Source of the DNA: Prolixibacter sp. SD074
Lineage (GTDB): Bacteria; Bacteroidota; Bacteroidia; Bacteroidales; Prolixibacteraceae
Assembly (NCBI RefSeq): GCF_009617895.1
Contig: NZ_BLAW01000001.1
Location: 549,001 to 613,000, forward strand
Length of the DNA: 64,000 bases
Direction: 5' to 3'
Below, piece after piece: positions 43,543-53,537 of the stretch. A model generated the notes under the pieces. The model ran no database searches. It saw nothing but the letters and a program-made list of their open reading frames with translations, and was not told the DNA's origin. The translations under genes were made by a program, and so were the position numbers. Position 1 is the stretch's first letter. Each line of letters begins with the position of its first letter.

Positions 43543-45801
43543 TTAAAATTTTAGATTAAGTCCAATCGTATAAACAGCCGGAACCGGGTAGAACTGACGG
43601 TCGATACCGTCGGGGACTTCCGGGCTAAACCCGTTATAATTAAATACGGTCAAAGGTTTCTCCGCGGTTAAATAAATCCTTGCATCGGGCATGCCGGCAC
43701 CTAATAATTTGGAACCTTTGATGTTATAGGCGATCTGGATGTTTTGAATCCGCCAGAATGCCCCATCTTCCAAAAAGTAATTGCTGAAATTCTGATCCCA
43801 ACCGCGCCTTAAAGCTGCAGCTGAAGGATACTTATTTGAAGTCCCTTCTCCATGCCATAGTCCGTTGGCCAGGTTAGCATCAATGTTTGTGTCATTGGTC
43901 CATAAGATTTCTCCCCGTTTTCGGTTCAGGATCTTATTTCCTCTTTGGCCCATGATATTCATTGAGAATTCGATGTTCTTATACCTCAAACCAAGATTCG
44001 CACCGTAGGTTAAATCAGGGAAGTAAGAGCCTAAGAATACTTTATCGTTATCGTCAATTACCTGGTCATTATTCTGATCTGCAAATTTTAAATCTCCAGG
44101 CACCAAACCGTTTGCAGTAGCGATTGGATCCGCATCCACCTCAGCCTGATTTTGGTATACACCGGCGACTTTATATCCATAAAATGAAAGTAAAGGCTCA
44201 CCAATTTGTGATCGCTGACGGAATTCGGCCTGTCCGCCATCCAGGTACTGCTGTCCGTAGAGGTCACGTACTTCGTTTTTCAATGTCGAAAGGTTGGCAC
44301 CTACGGTATAGCTAAAGTCTTTCGAAATTTGACCATTCCAGGTCATTGCGAGCTCAAACCCTGAGTTCCTTATTACCCCTACGTTTTTCAGAATGCTTCC
44401 GGGCTGAAGTTTGAGGAGAACCGGTATCGCAGCATCTTTGGTATCCCTGATATAGTAGTCCGATTCAATACTCAGACGGTTATCAAATAGCCGGGCGCTT
44501 AGACCAGCGTTTGTTCCTTCGACAATCTCCCATCCCAGGTAACCAAATGTATTGGTCGTTGTGGTACCATCTGTTTTGGTGTCGTCGACCGCGATGTAAA
44601 TAGGAGTAGTGGTATTGGCTCCATCCTGACGGGCAATTTTGTCATTTCCTAATCGGCCCCAACCTCCGCGGAACTTCAGGTAGTTGATAAAATTAATGCC
44701 GCTGAAGAAGCTCTCTTCCGAGATGACCCAGCCGAGTCCGAATGCGGGGAATGTTCCCCATTTTTGCTGGTATTTTGAGGTGCCTTCTCTTCGAAGTGTA
44801 ACGTATGCCAGGTACTTATCTCCGTAGTTGTAGGCAATACGGCCGAAATAGGACATTCCGTAGATTCTTTCCGCATTGTCATCAACGGTTTTTGAATCTT
44901 CAGAACGGGACTGGCCGATGTACCAGGAATTTTCCTGAAGCGGTACGTCTTCTGCATATCCTTGCAACCAATCATACCATTCGTCACGGTAAGAGGTTCC
45001 TGCCATGGCAGTGACATTATGACGGCCGAATTTATCCGTGTAAGTCAGTACGTTGTCGAAATATTTATTGGCTTGCAACGTCCGGGAAGTTGTAAGAGTT
45101 GACAACTGTCTGTTTTGATTACTTGTTGCAGATACATAAAAAGGTAATCCAACGTTCCTGTCCCTCAAAAACATCCACGATATGTTATAATCGGTTTTAA
45201 AGGTCAGCTTCTTGGGGATGATCGAGATTTCAGCGTACAATCCTGCATATATCTTCTTAATGTCTTGTTTATGGTTTGTATATGCCAGGTCGAAAAATGG
45301 GTTCTGAATATCCCGATATTGTAAAATTTGCGCATTTGCGTAATGACTTGGATGTGGAATTTCCTGAGAAACAAGGTCGTCGTAATTTTCTTGATCGTAT
45401 ACAGGCAGGATTGGAACCGCGTGATAAGCGTCAAACCAAGCTGCATCATTCGCGAGATACTTGATTCCGTTGCTTAAGTTCATATTCAATCCCACCTTCA
45501 ACCAGTTATTGACCTCCTGATCCAGGTTACCCCTGAAATTCAGCCGCTCGTACGAGTTTTTCATTTTTAGCAGTCCCTGCTGTTCGAAATAGCTTACTCC
45601 CACTGAATAATCCGTGTTCTTGTCACCACCGGTAATGGAAAGCGAGTGGTTTTGTTGGCGTGATGCCGAATGCATGATCTCTTTATACCAGTCGGTATTG
45701 ACATCCGGTACATTCGGATTGATTCGGCTTCTACCATAACGCTGCATGGCGTTTTCTATAAAAGAAAGATCTGCAATGGGTTGATCGTCCGGAGCAGTAT
45801 A
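43543..45801 (-). pseudogene. SusC-like TonB-dependent receptor, C-terminal part (split by IS)
   Basis: The frame continues from the IS boundary (YTAPDDQPIADLSFIENAMQ) through to a barrel terminus (AVYTIGLNLKF). It carries barrel strands such as NHSLSITGGDKNTDYSVGVS, VTAMAGTSYRDEW and GWGRLGNDKI. Joined at the target site to the N-terminal part (46775-47581), the gene would encode about 1021 residues in one frame, so only the insertion breaks it. Intact SusC imports oligosaccharides across the outer membrane with TonB energy. As it stands this fragment lacks signal peptide and plug. Confidence 0.93.
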
Positions 45802-45809
45802 TTGATTAA

Positions 45810-46774
45810 TTGAATTAGGCTCTTTGTAAATACAATAGAAATGTCTACTTTAGGGGGAAATATTATAAAAATGGAGAACAAATTCAGAAGCCTTACTATT
45901 TTTGAGTTTCAGGAACGTTTCCCTGACGAAGATTCTTGTTATCAATATTTGACTGAACTAAAATGGGGGACTGGCTTTGTTTGCCCCAATTGTGGACACA
46001 CCAATTATTGTAACGGAAAGCGCCTATTCGACAGACAGTGTACCAGTTGCCACCGAATCTCCTCCCCAACGAGCGGGACATTGTTTCACCAGTTAAAGTT
46101 CTCGGTATTAAAGGCCTTTTACATTGTTTATTATGTAAGTACGAGTAAAAAAGGGATCAGCAGTACGGAACTAAGCAGAAAGCTTGGGTTAAGACAAAAG
46201 ACCTGCTGGAAGTTCAAAGGCAAGGTAATGAAAGCCATGGAAAGCAGTGGCAACCATAAAATCGATGGCAAGGCCGAAGTTGATGAAACAGTTGTCGGCG
46301 GCCAGGAAGAAGGGGTTGTGGGGAGAAAAAACGGCAAAAAGAAGTTGGTTGTATTTGCCATTGAGAGAAACGGCAAAGGAGTTAGCCGTATGTACGGAAA
46401 GGTCATCAAGCAGAGCAGTTCGAAGGAACTTGGTGGGTTTATGAAAATGACCATTGAGACAAGTGCACAAATAAAGACAGATAAATGGCGAGGATATTCC
46501 CCTTTGGTAAAAGACTTCAGTAATCTTGTGCAGGTTGATTCAGGGAAAAAGGGCGGCAACTTCCCTGACTTGCACAGGTGTATTATGGGCTTCAAAGGCT
46601 GGCTCCGGGGCATGCACCACCAAGTCGAAAATTTGCAAGCCTATATTGATGAATACTGCTACCGGTTTAACCGAAGTAATATGAAGGAAAGAATCTTCGA
46701 TAGCCTTTTAACCAGAATGGTTAATGCAGAGCCCTTCCCTTATAAACAAAGTATTATTTAAATGCCTAATTCAA
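45810..46774 (+). mobile_element. IS1595-family (ISXO2-like) insertion sequence
   Basis: The element is 965 bp with perfect 11-bp terminal inverted repeats (TTGAATTAGGC at 45810-45820, GCCTAATTCAA at 46764-46774). It is flanked by an 8-bp target duplication TTGATTAA at 45802-45809 and 46775-46782. Eight-base duplications fit the IS1595 family. It carries one transposase gene and interrupts the susC-like gene. The perfect ends and duplication suggest a recent insertion. Confidence 0.95.
45841..46761 (+). CDS. IS1595-family transposase
   Basis: This 306-residue protein has an N-terminal zinc ribbon (CPNCGHTNYC and RQCTSC, residues about 45-75), a helical DNA-binding segment (ISSTELSRKLGLRQKTCW) and an ISXO2-like DDE domain. 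The first Asp is in AEVDETVVGG, the second in KTDKWRGY, and the third acidic position is near YIDEYCYRFNR. It appears full length, so it is likely active. A second in-frame ATG at 45871 (MENKFRSLTIFEF) matches the usual family start and is an alternative. Confidence 0.93.
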   Translation: MSTLGGNIIKMENKFRSLTIFEFQERFPDEDSCYQYLTELKWGTGFVCPNCGHTNYCNGKRLFDRQCTSCHRISSPTSGTLFHQLKFSVLKAFYIVYYVSTSKKGISSTELSRKLGLRQKTCWKFKGKVMKAMESSGNHKIDGKAEVDETVVGGQEEGVVGRKNGKKKLVVFAIERNGKGVSRMYGKVIKQSSSKELGGFMKMTIETSAQIKTDKWRGYSPLVKDFSNLVQVDSGKKGGNFPDLHRCIMGFKGWLRGMHHQVENLQAYIDEYCYRFNRSNMKERIFDSLLTRMVNAEPFPYKQSII

Positions 46775-47581
46775 TTGATTAATTTGATTGATGTAGTTGA
46801 CAAATTGCTCGGAATTGGACATTTTTAATACGTTCTGAGGTACCTGCACCCCGATGTAGCCATCATAGCTTACTTGTGACTTGGTATTCAAAGTACCTTT
46901 TTTGGTTGTAATCAATACAACCCCATTGGCTGCCCTTACACCATAAATGGCAGCGGCTGACGCGTCTTTTAATATGGATATAGTTTCTATGTCAGACGGG
47001 TTGAGGAAGTCGATGTTATCGAAATACACTCCATCGACAACGTATAAAGGAGCTGAATTACTACTGCCTGGAAAAGAACCGATTCCCCTGATCCGAACGG
47101 TGGGTGTACCACCCGGGGCTCCGGAGTTGATAATTTGTACACCGGCAACCTTTCCCTGCAAAGCCTGCATGGCCTGACCGGTCGGTGTCTTAGCCAACTC
47201 ATCCGATTTCACGGTGGCGATCGAAGAAGTCAGGTCTTTTACATTTAATTTACCATAACCGACTACAACTACCTCATCGACCTGTTGGGTAGAAGGCTGC
47301 ATCGAAACATCAATAGTGCTTCTGTTATTAACGGCAATATCCTGACTTCCCATTCCAACAAAACGGAAAGTCAACACAGCATCGCTGGCAGCATCGATGG
47401 TATATTTACCGTCGACGTTCGTAACGGTCCCTGTCGTTGTTCCCTTGACAACAACGGTTACCCCCGGGATGGGGCTACCGGTGGCAGTTTCGGTAACAGT
47501 ACCGGAAACAGTTATTCGCTGTTGGCCGAAAACCGTCGCAACCGAAATTAGTAAAGAAAAGAGAATCGTTAATTTTTTCAT
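46775..47581 (-). pseudogene. SusC-like TonB-dependent receptor, N-terminal part (split by IS)
   Basis: This part encodes 269 native residues: a signal peptide (ending TVFGQ), a carboxypeptidase-regulatory-like domain (about 25-105), the TonB-box region EVVVVGYG, and the plug (VKDLTSSIATVKSDEL, GKVAGVQIINSGAPGG, VRIRGIGS). It runs to FVNYINQINQ, where the IS begins and adds Leu-Asn-stop. The product cannot form a barrel. First gene of the locus, transcribed divergently from the regulator at 47926. Confidence 0.93.
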
Positions 47582-47860
47582 AGGTTCACTTTTTTGTAAC
47601 AGTTTGTAGAAATAAAAATAGGCCGGTTCCCTTAAGCTCTTTAAAATCTTTCCACACTACTTATTCTCACGGTGAAGTGAAGTGTAAAAATTGCCTCATT
47701 ATTACCACTCATATCATAATGTTTAAATGTGTAATAAGTTGGTATCCAGGCTATATTACTGTCACAAATTATTAAAATATGTAAAAAAATGTTAATATGA
47801 TGTACAACATGTTTTGATAAAATCATGCAGAATGATGATAAAAAGAGATTGTTACATTGT

Positions 47861-47868
47861 TATATTTG
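47861..47868 (+). promoter_or_regulatory. -7 element of the glycan-locus regulator
   Basis: TATATTTG matches TAnnTTTG, about 57 bases before the regulator ATG. The divergent interval 47582-47925 should also hold the susC promoter on the minus strand, but I found no full consensus there. Confidence 0.5.
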
Positions 47869-47925
47869 GGCAGAAACCGGGGAATAACAGGCATTTGAAA
47901 GCTATAAGAATTTAAACGACAGGCG

Positions 47926-50781
47926 ATGGGAAGAACTTGCTTTTTTCTGATTTGTTGGATGGTTTTACCTCACCTCTCTTTAAAGGGCCAGGTACGGGAT
48001 ACGACATGGATATCTGCCAGTCAGCGACATCTGGCGATGGAAGATATCAATAACTTTAGTAAGATGGAATACGGGGCCGCTGCACAAAACTGGGGGGTAA
48101 GTGCGGGGCGCGACGGGATGATGTACTTTGCCAACAACAATGGTTTGCTGGAATTCGACGGCACGGGCTGGCGATTGTATCACCTCCCAAACGAAACAAT
48201 ATTACGCGCGGTTCTTGCATTGAATGATAGTCTTATCTACACCAGTGGTTATCGTGAAATGGGCTTTTGGAAAAGGAAACCTTCCGGAGAATTGGTCTAT
48301 CATTCCCTTAATGCACTAGGAGCACAATATTTTTCCAAGAACGAAGAATTTTGGAATATCGCCAGTGTCCATGATAAAATTTATTACCACTCTTTTAACC
48401 GGATTTTTCTATATCAAAACGATTCCATTATTCCCATTGATTTGCCGGGATTTACAAACGTGATGAATAAGGTCAGGGACCAGGTATTGATTGGCGTTAG
48501 GGACAAAGGAATCTACCAATTGTCAGGAGACAAGATTACTCTTGTTGCATCAGGCCCATTTTTTAATGGTAAGATTATCCGGTTCATTCTTCCCTATAAA
48601 AATGACGAGTTAATGATTGGAACAGCTTCCGGTGGTATTGTCATTTGGGATGGCGTACAAATAATGCAGTGGAAGCCGGATTGGACTCCTTATTTTAGGG
48701 AAAACGAGTTGAACCGCGCCTATATTTTGCCAAACGGAAATCTGGTACTTGGAACCATTATCGATGGGATTGTAGTTTTTGATAAATCTGAAAATTTAAT
48801 TCACAAGTACAATCATACCAACGGGCTTCAGAATAATACAATTTTAGGAATTGCAGGCGATCAATTCAATAATATCTGGCTGGCACTTGACCACGGAATC
48901 GATTTCATTAGCAACCGAAATAATAATGGTGTCAGGATTGAGAATATTCCAAATATTGGAGCCGTCTATTCGGCAGCTATTTTCCAGGATCACATTTATT
49001 TAGGGACTAACCAGGGGCTTTTCTCCAGGGATTTGTCGAAGCCGGGTGCGAAATACAAGCTGGTTCCCAATACGCAGTCACAAAACTGGGATATCCGCGT
49101 TATCGGCGACCAGTTAGTGGTTGGCCATAATGAAGGAACCATTGTTGTGGAGAATGGAAAGGCTCATTTTATCTCCCGTAATTCGGGTGGTTTCTCTATT
49201 CGGGAAGACATCAAAAGAAGAGATCATTATATACAGTCGACATACAATAACCTGGTGTCTTACAGAGAAGTGAACGGTCATCTGGCGATGGAGAATATCA
49301 TCCAGGGATTTGCCGATTTAATCCGGTACATCGAAATCGATCACCTTGGAAATGTCTGGGCAAGCCACATGCACCGCGGGATTTACAAACTGCGGTTGAA
49401 TGATAAACGCGACAGGGTGGTCGGACAGAAGTATTACGGCGAGTCGTCCGTCTTTGGAAAAGAACATTCGTTGAATGTGTTTAAGGTGGAGGACCGGATT
49501 GTATTTACGACCAAGGATCAGTTGTATACCTACGACGATTTAAACGATACGATTATTCCCTACACCTATCTGAACCAGCACATCGGGGATTATTGCAGGG
49601 CACATAAAATTGTCAAATCTCCCGATCATCACTATTGGTTGATCTCATCAAAAAGGATTGGCTTGTTTTATATTACCATGAATGAGGTGTACATGATTAA
49701 ATCCTATCCGACATCCTATTTCAAACAAAATCCGTTGTTCGATGATTTCGAAAATATTTTACCGTTGACCGCCGACAAAGGAATTCTCTGTTTGGGAAAC
49801 GGCATTGCCTGGCTGAATGCTTCTGAGAATGACACCCTGCAAACCATCTCCAAGTTTGCCCCTAAATTGCGTGAACTCGAACTGATCAACCGAAGGAATG
49901 ATGCCATCGGGGAGGTTCCGGTCAACCACGCCCTGGAAGTAAGTTACAGCCGAAACAGCATCGAGGTCCGTTATTCCTTTCCGCATTACTCTGCCGGACC
50001 GGTATTTTATCAGGCGTTTTTGAAAGGAATCGATCAGGAATGGTCCGATAAGTCCGAGTCGTCAGTCTTCCGTTTCGACCGTTTACCGGCAGGAACCTAT
50101 CAGCTCCAGGTAAAAGCAACCGATTTGTGGAATAACGAGAGCCGCATCAATTCGCTTACGCTGGAAGTTCAGGAACCCTGGTACAGCACGGCCCTGGCAA
50201 AAATCGGGTATTTCGTCCTGCTGGTGGTCTTCTCCATCCTATTTCAGGCTTGGGGTGCGCGGCGTACCCGGAAAAAACAACACATCCATATTGAGAAGAG
50301 AGAGCGCGAATTGATTTTACTCCGGAATAAAAATCTCCGTACCGAGGTGGAGCATAAAAGTAAGGAGCTGGCGAACTCGACCATGTCGATGATTAAAAAG
50401 AACGAGTTTTTGCTCGACCTCAAGCAGTTGCTGACGCGTCAGAAACAGCAGTTGGGAACCCGTTATCCGGATAAATATTTCAACAACATCATCAAAAAGA
50501 TCGACAAGAATATCTCAAGCCACGATGACTGGCAGATTTTTGAGACCAACTTCGAAAAGGCCCATGAACAGTTTCTGCGGAAGATTAAAGATGATTTTCC
50601 GGATTTGACTGGCAAAGATTTACGCATGTGTGCCTATCTGCGTATGAACCTTTCATCCAAAGAGATTGCACCTCTTCTGGGAATCACCGTTCGTGGCGTC
50701 GAAAACCACCGCTACCGGTTGAGGAAAAAGATGGGAATGAGCCATGATGACAATTTGGTTGATTTAATTCTCAAATATTAG
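47926..50781 (+). CDS. Membrane-spanning sensor regulator with propeller, Y_Y_Y and LuxR-type HTH domains
   Basis: This 951-residue protein has a signal peptide (1-22), two-component-regulator propeller repeats (about 40-600), a Y_Y_Y domain (about 660-750, LEVSYSRNSIEVRYSFPHY to LPAGTYQLQVKATDLW), one membrane helix (about 760-780), a coiled coil and a C-terminal LuxR-like helix-turn-helix (LTGKDLRMCAYLRMNLSSKE, RGVENHRYRLRKKMGM). It has no histidine kinase or receiver, so it senses outside and binds DNA directly. It is divergent from the susC-like gene, so it probably controls the glycan locus. Similar one-piece sensors control PULs in other Bacteroidota (family knowledge). Confidence 0.88.
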   Translation: MGRTCFFLICWMVLPHLSLKGQVRDTTWISASQRHLAMEDINNFSKMEYGAAAQNWGVSAGRDGMMYFANNNGLLEFDGTGWRLYHLPNETILRAVLALNDSLIYTSGYREMGFWKRKPSGELVYHSLNALGAQYFSKNEEFWNIASVHDKIYYHSFNRIFLYQNDSIIPIDLPGFTNVMNKVRDQVLIGVRDKGIYQLSGDKITLVASGPFFNGKIIRFILPYKNDELMIGTASGGIVIWDGVQIMQWKPDWTPYFRENELNRAYILPNGNLVLGTIIDGIVVFDKSENLIHKYNHTNGLQNNTILGIAGDQFNNIWLALDHGIDFISNRNNNGVRIENIPNIGAVYSAAIFQDHIYLGTNQGLFSRDLSKPGAKYKLVPNTQSQNWDIRVIGDQLVVGHNEGTIVVENGKAHFISRNSGGFSIREDIKRRDHYIQSTYNNLVSYREVNGHLAMENIIQGFADLIRYIEIDHLGNVWASHMHRGIYKLRLNDKRDRVVGQKYYGESSVFGKEHSLNVFKVEDRIVFTTKDQLYTYDDLNDTIIPYTYLNQHIGDYCRAHKIVKSPDHHYWLISSKRIGLFYITMNEVYMIKSYPTSYFKQNPLFDDFENILPLTADKGILCLGNGIAWLNASENDTLQTISKFAPKLRELELINRRNDAIGEVPVNHALEVSYSRNSIEVRYSFPHYSAGPVFYQAFLKGIDQEWSDKSESSVFRFDRLPAGTYQLQVKATDLWNNESRINSLTLEVQEPWYSTALAKIGYFVLLVVFSILFQAWGARRTRKKQHIHIEKRERELILLRNKNLRTEVEHKSKELANSTMSMIKKNEFLLDLKQLLTRQKQQLGTRYPDKYFNNIIKKIDKNISSHDDWQIFETNFEKAHEQFLRKIKDDFPDLTGKDLRMCAYLRMNLSSKEIAPLLGITVRGVENHRYRLRKKMGMSHDDNLVDLILKY

Positions 50782-50841
50782 GTTTGTTTAATGCATTTTG
50801 ATTGAGATTGATAATTTTAGAAATACGGTAATGACAATTGA

Positions 50842-51549
50842 TTACCATCCCAAAAACTGCATGCCCAGCCCCGCTACCAGGATCATCAATCCGGCTACCA
50901 GGTGAAGGTATTTCTCCCTGTTTTTAATTTTGATTAGCGAACTTCCTTTGTAGCCCAGCAAAACAATGGTGAGCATGGTAATGATAGTGGCGGCCCCGAA
51001 AATAACACTAACCGCAAACACGCCAAAGGTATTGTGTTGAGAGGCCGGATAAATCAGTAAGGGAATCAGCACCTCGCATGGGCCAAAAACAAAAATGAGA
51101 AAGAGAATCCATGGTGTCAGTTTGGTATTGTCCTCCTTATTTTGTTCGTTTTCAGTTATGGCCTGATGGTGTAGTTCCCTTATTTTTTTAGGAACAAGGA
51201 AGTGGGGTAGATGAGTATGTCCGCCGTTTTTGAGGTATTTGTATATCCCGTAAATTGAATAAAGTGCCCCGAAGGCAATGATCATCCATCCAACCAGGTT
51301 TCCCCGGTACGATTCAATGGTTTCCAGTTTATTGACACTAATGCCGAGCGCTACACCCGCAATTCCCAGAACCACCGAACCGCTAATGTGCCCGACGCCT
51401 CCAATGAAGGTGATCCAAAGGGTTTTGGTTTGCGACCAGTTGCGGGCCTTGCTTAATACGATAAACGGCAAATAGTGGTCGGGACCGAGCGCTGTATGGA
51501 CGAAACCCAATGTGGCTGCGGTAATCAGGAGCAGTTGTAAACCATTCAT
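50842..51549 (-). CDS. NicO/UreH-type nickel transporter
   Basis: This 235-residue inner-membrane protein has about six helices. The first bears HTALGPDHY (residues 18-26), a metal-binding His...Asp-His motif like that of NicO/UreH-type nickel/cobalt permeases. FIGGVGHISGSVV and FGPCEVLIPLLIYPA follow. The gene begins 13 bases after larB and ends the nikR-larE-larC-larB group, so nickel uptake for the Lar cofactor is the natural reading. Direction of transport cannot be seen in sequence, but the context argues for import. Confidence 0.82.
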   Translation of the reverse strand: MNGLQLLLITAATLGFVHTALGPDHYLPFIVLSKARNWSQTKTLWITFIGGVGHISGSVVLGIAGVALGISVNKLETIESYRGNLVGWMIIAFGALYSIYGIYKYLKNGGHTHLPHFLVPKKIRELHHQAITENEQNKEDNTKLTPWILFLIFVFGPCEVLIPLLIYPASQHNTFGVFAVSVIFGAATIITMLTIVLLGYKGSSLIKIKNREKYLHLVAGLMILVAGLGMQFLGW

Positions 51550-51562
51550 TATCGTCAGTTTA

Positions 51563-52300
51563 TTATAGTTTGTTGATTAAAGCAGCCTGGCAGGCCGCCC
51601 CGAAACCGTTGTCGATATTCACCACCGAAACCCCGCTGGCACAGCTGTTCAGCATGGAGAGCAATGCAGACAATCCGCCAAAATTAGCACCATAGCCTAC
51701 GCTGGTAGGAACACCAATAACCGGTTTATCCACCAACCCGCCAATGACGCTGGCCAAGGCACCTTCCATGCCGGCAACGACAATAATCACCCGCGCATTC
51801 CGGATAACATCGAGCTTATGAAACAACCGGTGAATACCGGCCACACCCACATCATAAATCGTTTCAACCCGGTTGTTTAGAAAGCGAACTGTTTCAGCGG
51901 CTTCTTCGGCAACCGGCATATCCGATGTGCCAGCCGCTACAATGGCGATATACCCTTTCCCCGGCCCGTCATCACGGTGTTTATACGTAATGGTTTTCGC
52001 CACCGGGTTATAAATAGCGCCAGGAACGGCCGCTTTTACGGCTTCGTACATGGCATCCGTTACACGTGTAGCTAATACATCGATGCCGTTTAGATATAAG
52101 CGTTCAGCAATTTGTGCCACCTGCTCCACGGTTTTCCCGGAAGCATAAATCACTTCAGGAAGACCGGTCCGGCGTAAGCGGTCGATATCAAGTGTGGCAA
52201 AACCCATCTCATCGATGCCATTGTTGGACAGATGTTGGAGTGCATCGGTCAGGTCCAGGTTTCCGCTTTTGTATCGTTCAAGTATCTCTTTCGCTGTCAT
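51563..52300 (-). CDS. larB: LarB, pyridinium-3,5-biscarboxylic acid mononucleotide synthase
   Basis: The protein has 245 residues. The C-terminal half is PurE-like (VAAGTSDMPVAEEAAETVRF, GVAGIHRLFH, VVAGMEGALASVIGGLV). The essential cysteine of LarB aligns with Cys220 in LNSCASGVSVVNIDNGFG. LarB carboxylates and hydrolyses nicotinic acid adenine dinucleotide to form the dicarboxylated pyridinium ring, the first step of nickel-pincer nucleotide synthesis. It starts 1 base after larC. Complete length. Confidence 0.95.
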   Translation of the reverse strand: MTAKEILERYKSGNLDLTDALQHLSNNGIDEMGFATLDIDRLRRTGLPEVIYASGKTVEQVAQIAERLYLNGIDVLATRVTDAMYEAVKAAVPGAIYNPVAKTITYKHRDDGPGKGYIAIVAAGTSDMPVAEEAAETVRFLNNRVETIYDVGVAGIHRLFHKLDVIRNARVIIVVAGMEGALASVIGGLVDKPVIGVPTSVGYGANFGGLSALLSMLNSCASGVSVVNIDNGFGAACQAALINKL

Positions 52301-52301
52301 A

Positions 52302-53474
52302 TCAGATTACTTTTGACACTGCTTTTTCTACTTCCGTGATTGAAATATTGTGCTGAATGGCCAGGTTTTTGCAGTCTTCAAACTCTGGTTTGACATTCAC
52401 CCGCTTGCCATTAAAATAGCTTTTTTTTACGCGTACATTTCCCAAGTCGGTTTCAACAACCTGTTCCTCACGGCGAAGCATACTCTTTTGTATCGAATAT
52501 TCGCGTAAGCCAATGGACGTGGTGTTTTCGAAAATGATGGTTTTCATTCTGACCGACAATTCACTCGGGCACAAAACAGCCAATTGTGTTGCTGGTCGCG
52601 ATTTTTTCATGATGACGGGGGTAAGCCAGGCATCGCCGGCGCCTGCTTCGAAAAGTAAATCCAGCAGGTAGCTGTAATGTTCCGGGCTCATATCGTCGAT
52701 GTTGCACTCCAGCATGGTAGCGGTTTCAGTGGTCACATCGGTCATCTCTTCCCGGGTTTCCGAAAGGTAGACACGTAAAATATTCGGTACGCCGGGTACA
52801 TCGCGCTGGCCAATCCCGTAACCTGTTTGGGTGATGGGAAAATTGATTTGTTCGGTAAATTCATCGACGGTTGCCGCCAATATCGCAGCGCCGGTCGGAG
52901 TAGTGGCTTCGTGTTGTACGAGCCCGGTTTTTACCGGAATATTCATGACGATAAGGGCAGTGGCCGGAGCCGGAACCGGCATGATGCCGTGTGCACAATT
53001 CACTGTTCCTCCACCCAGTTGGATGGAAGAAGAAAGCACTTTGTCCACATTGAGATAGTTGAGGCAAATGGCTGCACCGACAATATCTGCAATCGAATCG
53101 AGCGCCCCCACTTCATGGAAATGCACTTTTTGAATATCTATATTGTGGACTTTGGCTTCTGCTTCCGCTATCCGCCTGAAAATGCTAAGTGCTGTAGTTT
53201 TCACATTCAGCGAAAGCGGCGAGTTGTTGACAATTTCCCCGACATGTCGCAGGTGGCGGTGCTTTTCGTTTTCCGGATTTTCAATGATGACGGTCGCCTT
53301 TGTTCCCGAAATACCTTGACGGATATCTTTCTCAATCTTCAGGTGAAAACCGTTGATGTTCAATTTAGCCAGTTCACTTTCGAGGTAGCCGGGATCGACC
53401 CCAAGGTCAATCATCGCCCCGAGGTTCATATCGCCACTGATCCCGGCAAAGCAATCGTAATATAAGATTTTCAT
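52302..53474 (-). CDS. larC: LarC, nickel insertion protein
   Basis: The protein has 390 residues in a single frame, unlike Lactiplantibacillus plantarum, where LarC arises by programmed frameshift. It begins MKILYYDCFAGISGDMNLGA, the LarC/DUF111 N-motif, followed by HFHEVGALDSIADIVGA, HGIMPVPAPAT and ATTPTGAAIL. The C-terminal domain (ECNIDDMSPEHYSYLLD, VIMKKSRPA) is present. LarC inserts Ni into the thiolated pyridinium nucleotide in a CTP-dependent reaction. It lies between larE (63-base gap) and larB (1-base gap). Confidence 0.95.
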   Translation of the reverse strand: MKILYYDCFAGISGDMNLGAMIDLGVDPGYLESELAKLNINGFHLKIEKDIRQGISGTKATVIIENPENEKHRHLRHVGEIVNNSPLSLNVKTTALSIFRRIAEAEAKVHNIDIQKVHFHEVGALDSIADIVGAAICLNYLNVDKVLSSSIQLGGGTVNCAHGIMPVPAPATALIVMNIPVKTGLVQHEATTPTGAAILAATVDEFTEQINFPITQTGYGIGQRDVPGVPNILRVYLSETREEMTDVTTETATMLECNIDDMSPEHYSYLLDLLFEAGAGDAWLTPVIMKKSRPATQLAVLCPSELSVRMKTIIFENTTSIGLREYSIQKSMLRREEQVVETDLGNVRVKKSYFNGKRVNVKPEFEDCKNLAIQHNISITEVEKAVSKVI

Positions 53475-53537
53475 GGTTGGATGTTTATGGGTTGTTTCCC
53501 GAAAGGAGTCAATCGCGACGCATTCAGGGATATCTGT

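Noticed and set aside
45204-45464. ORFs inside the SusC C-terminal part
   Set aside because: Other-frame shadows of the receptor barrel.
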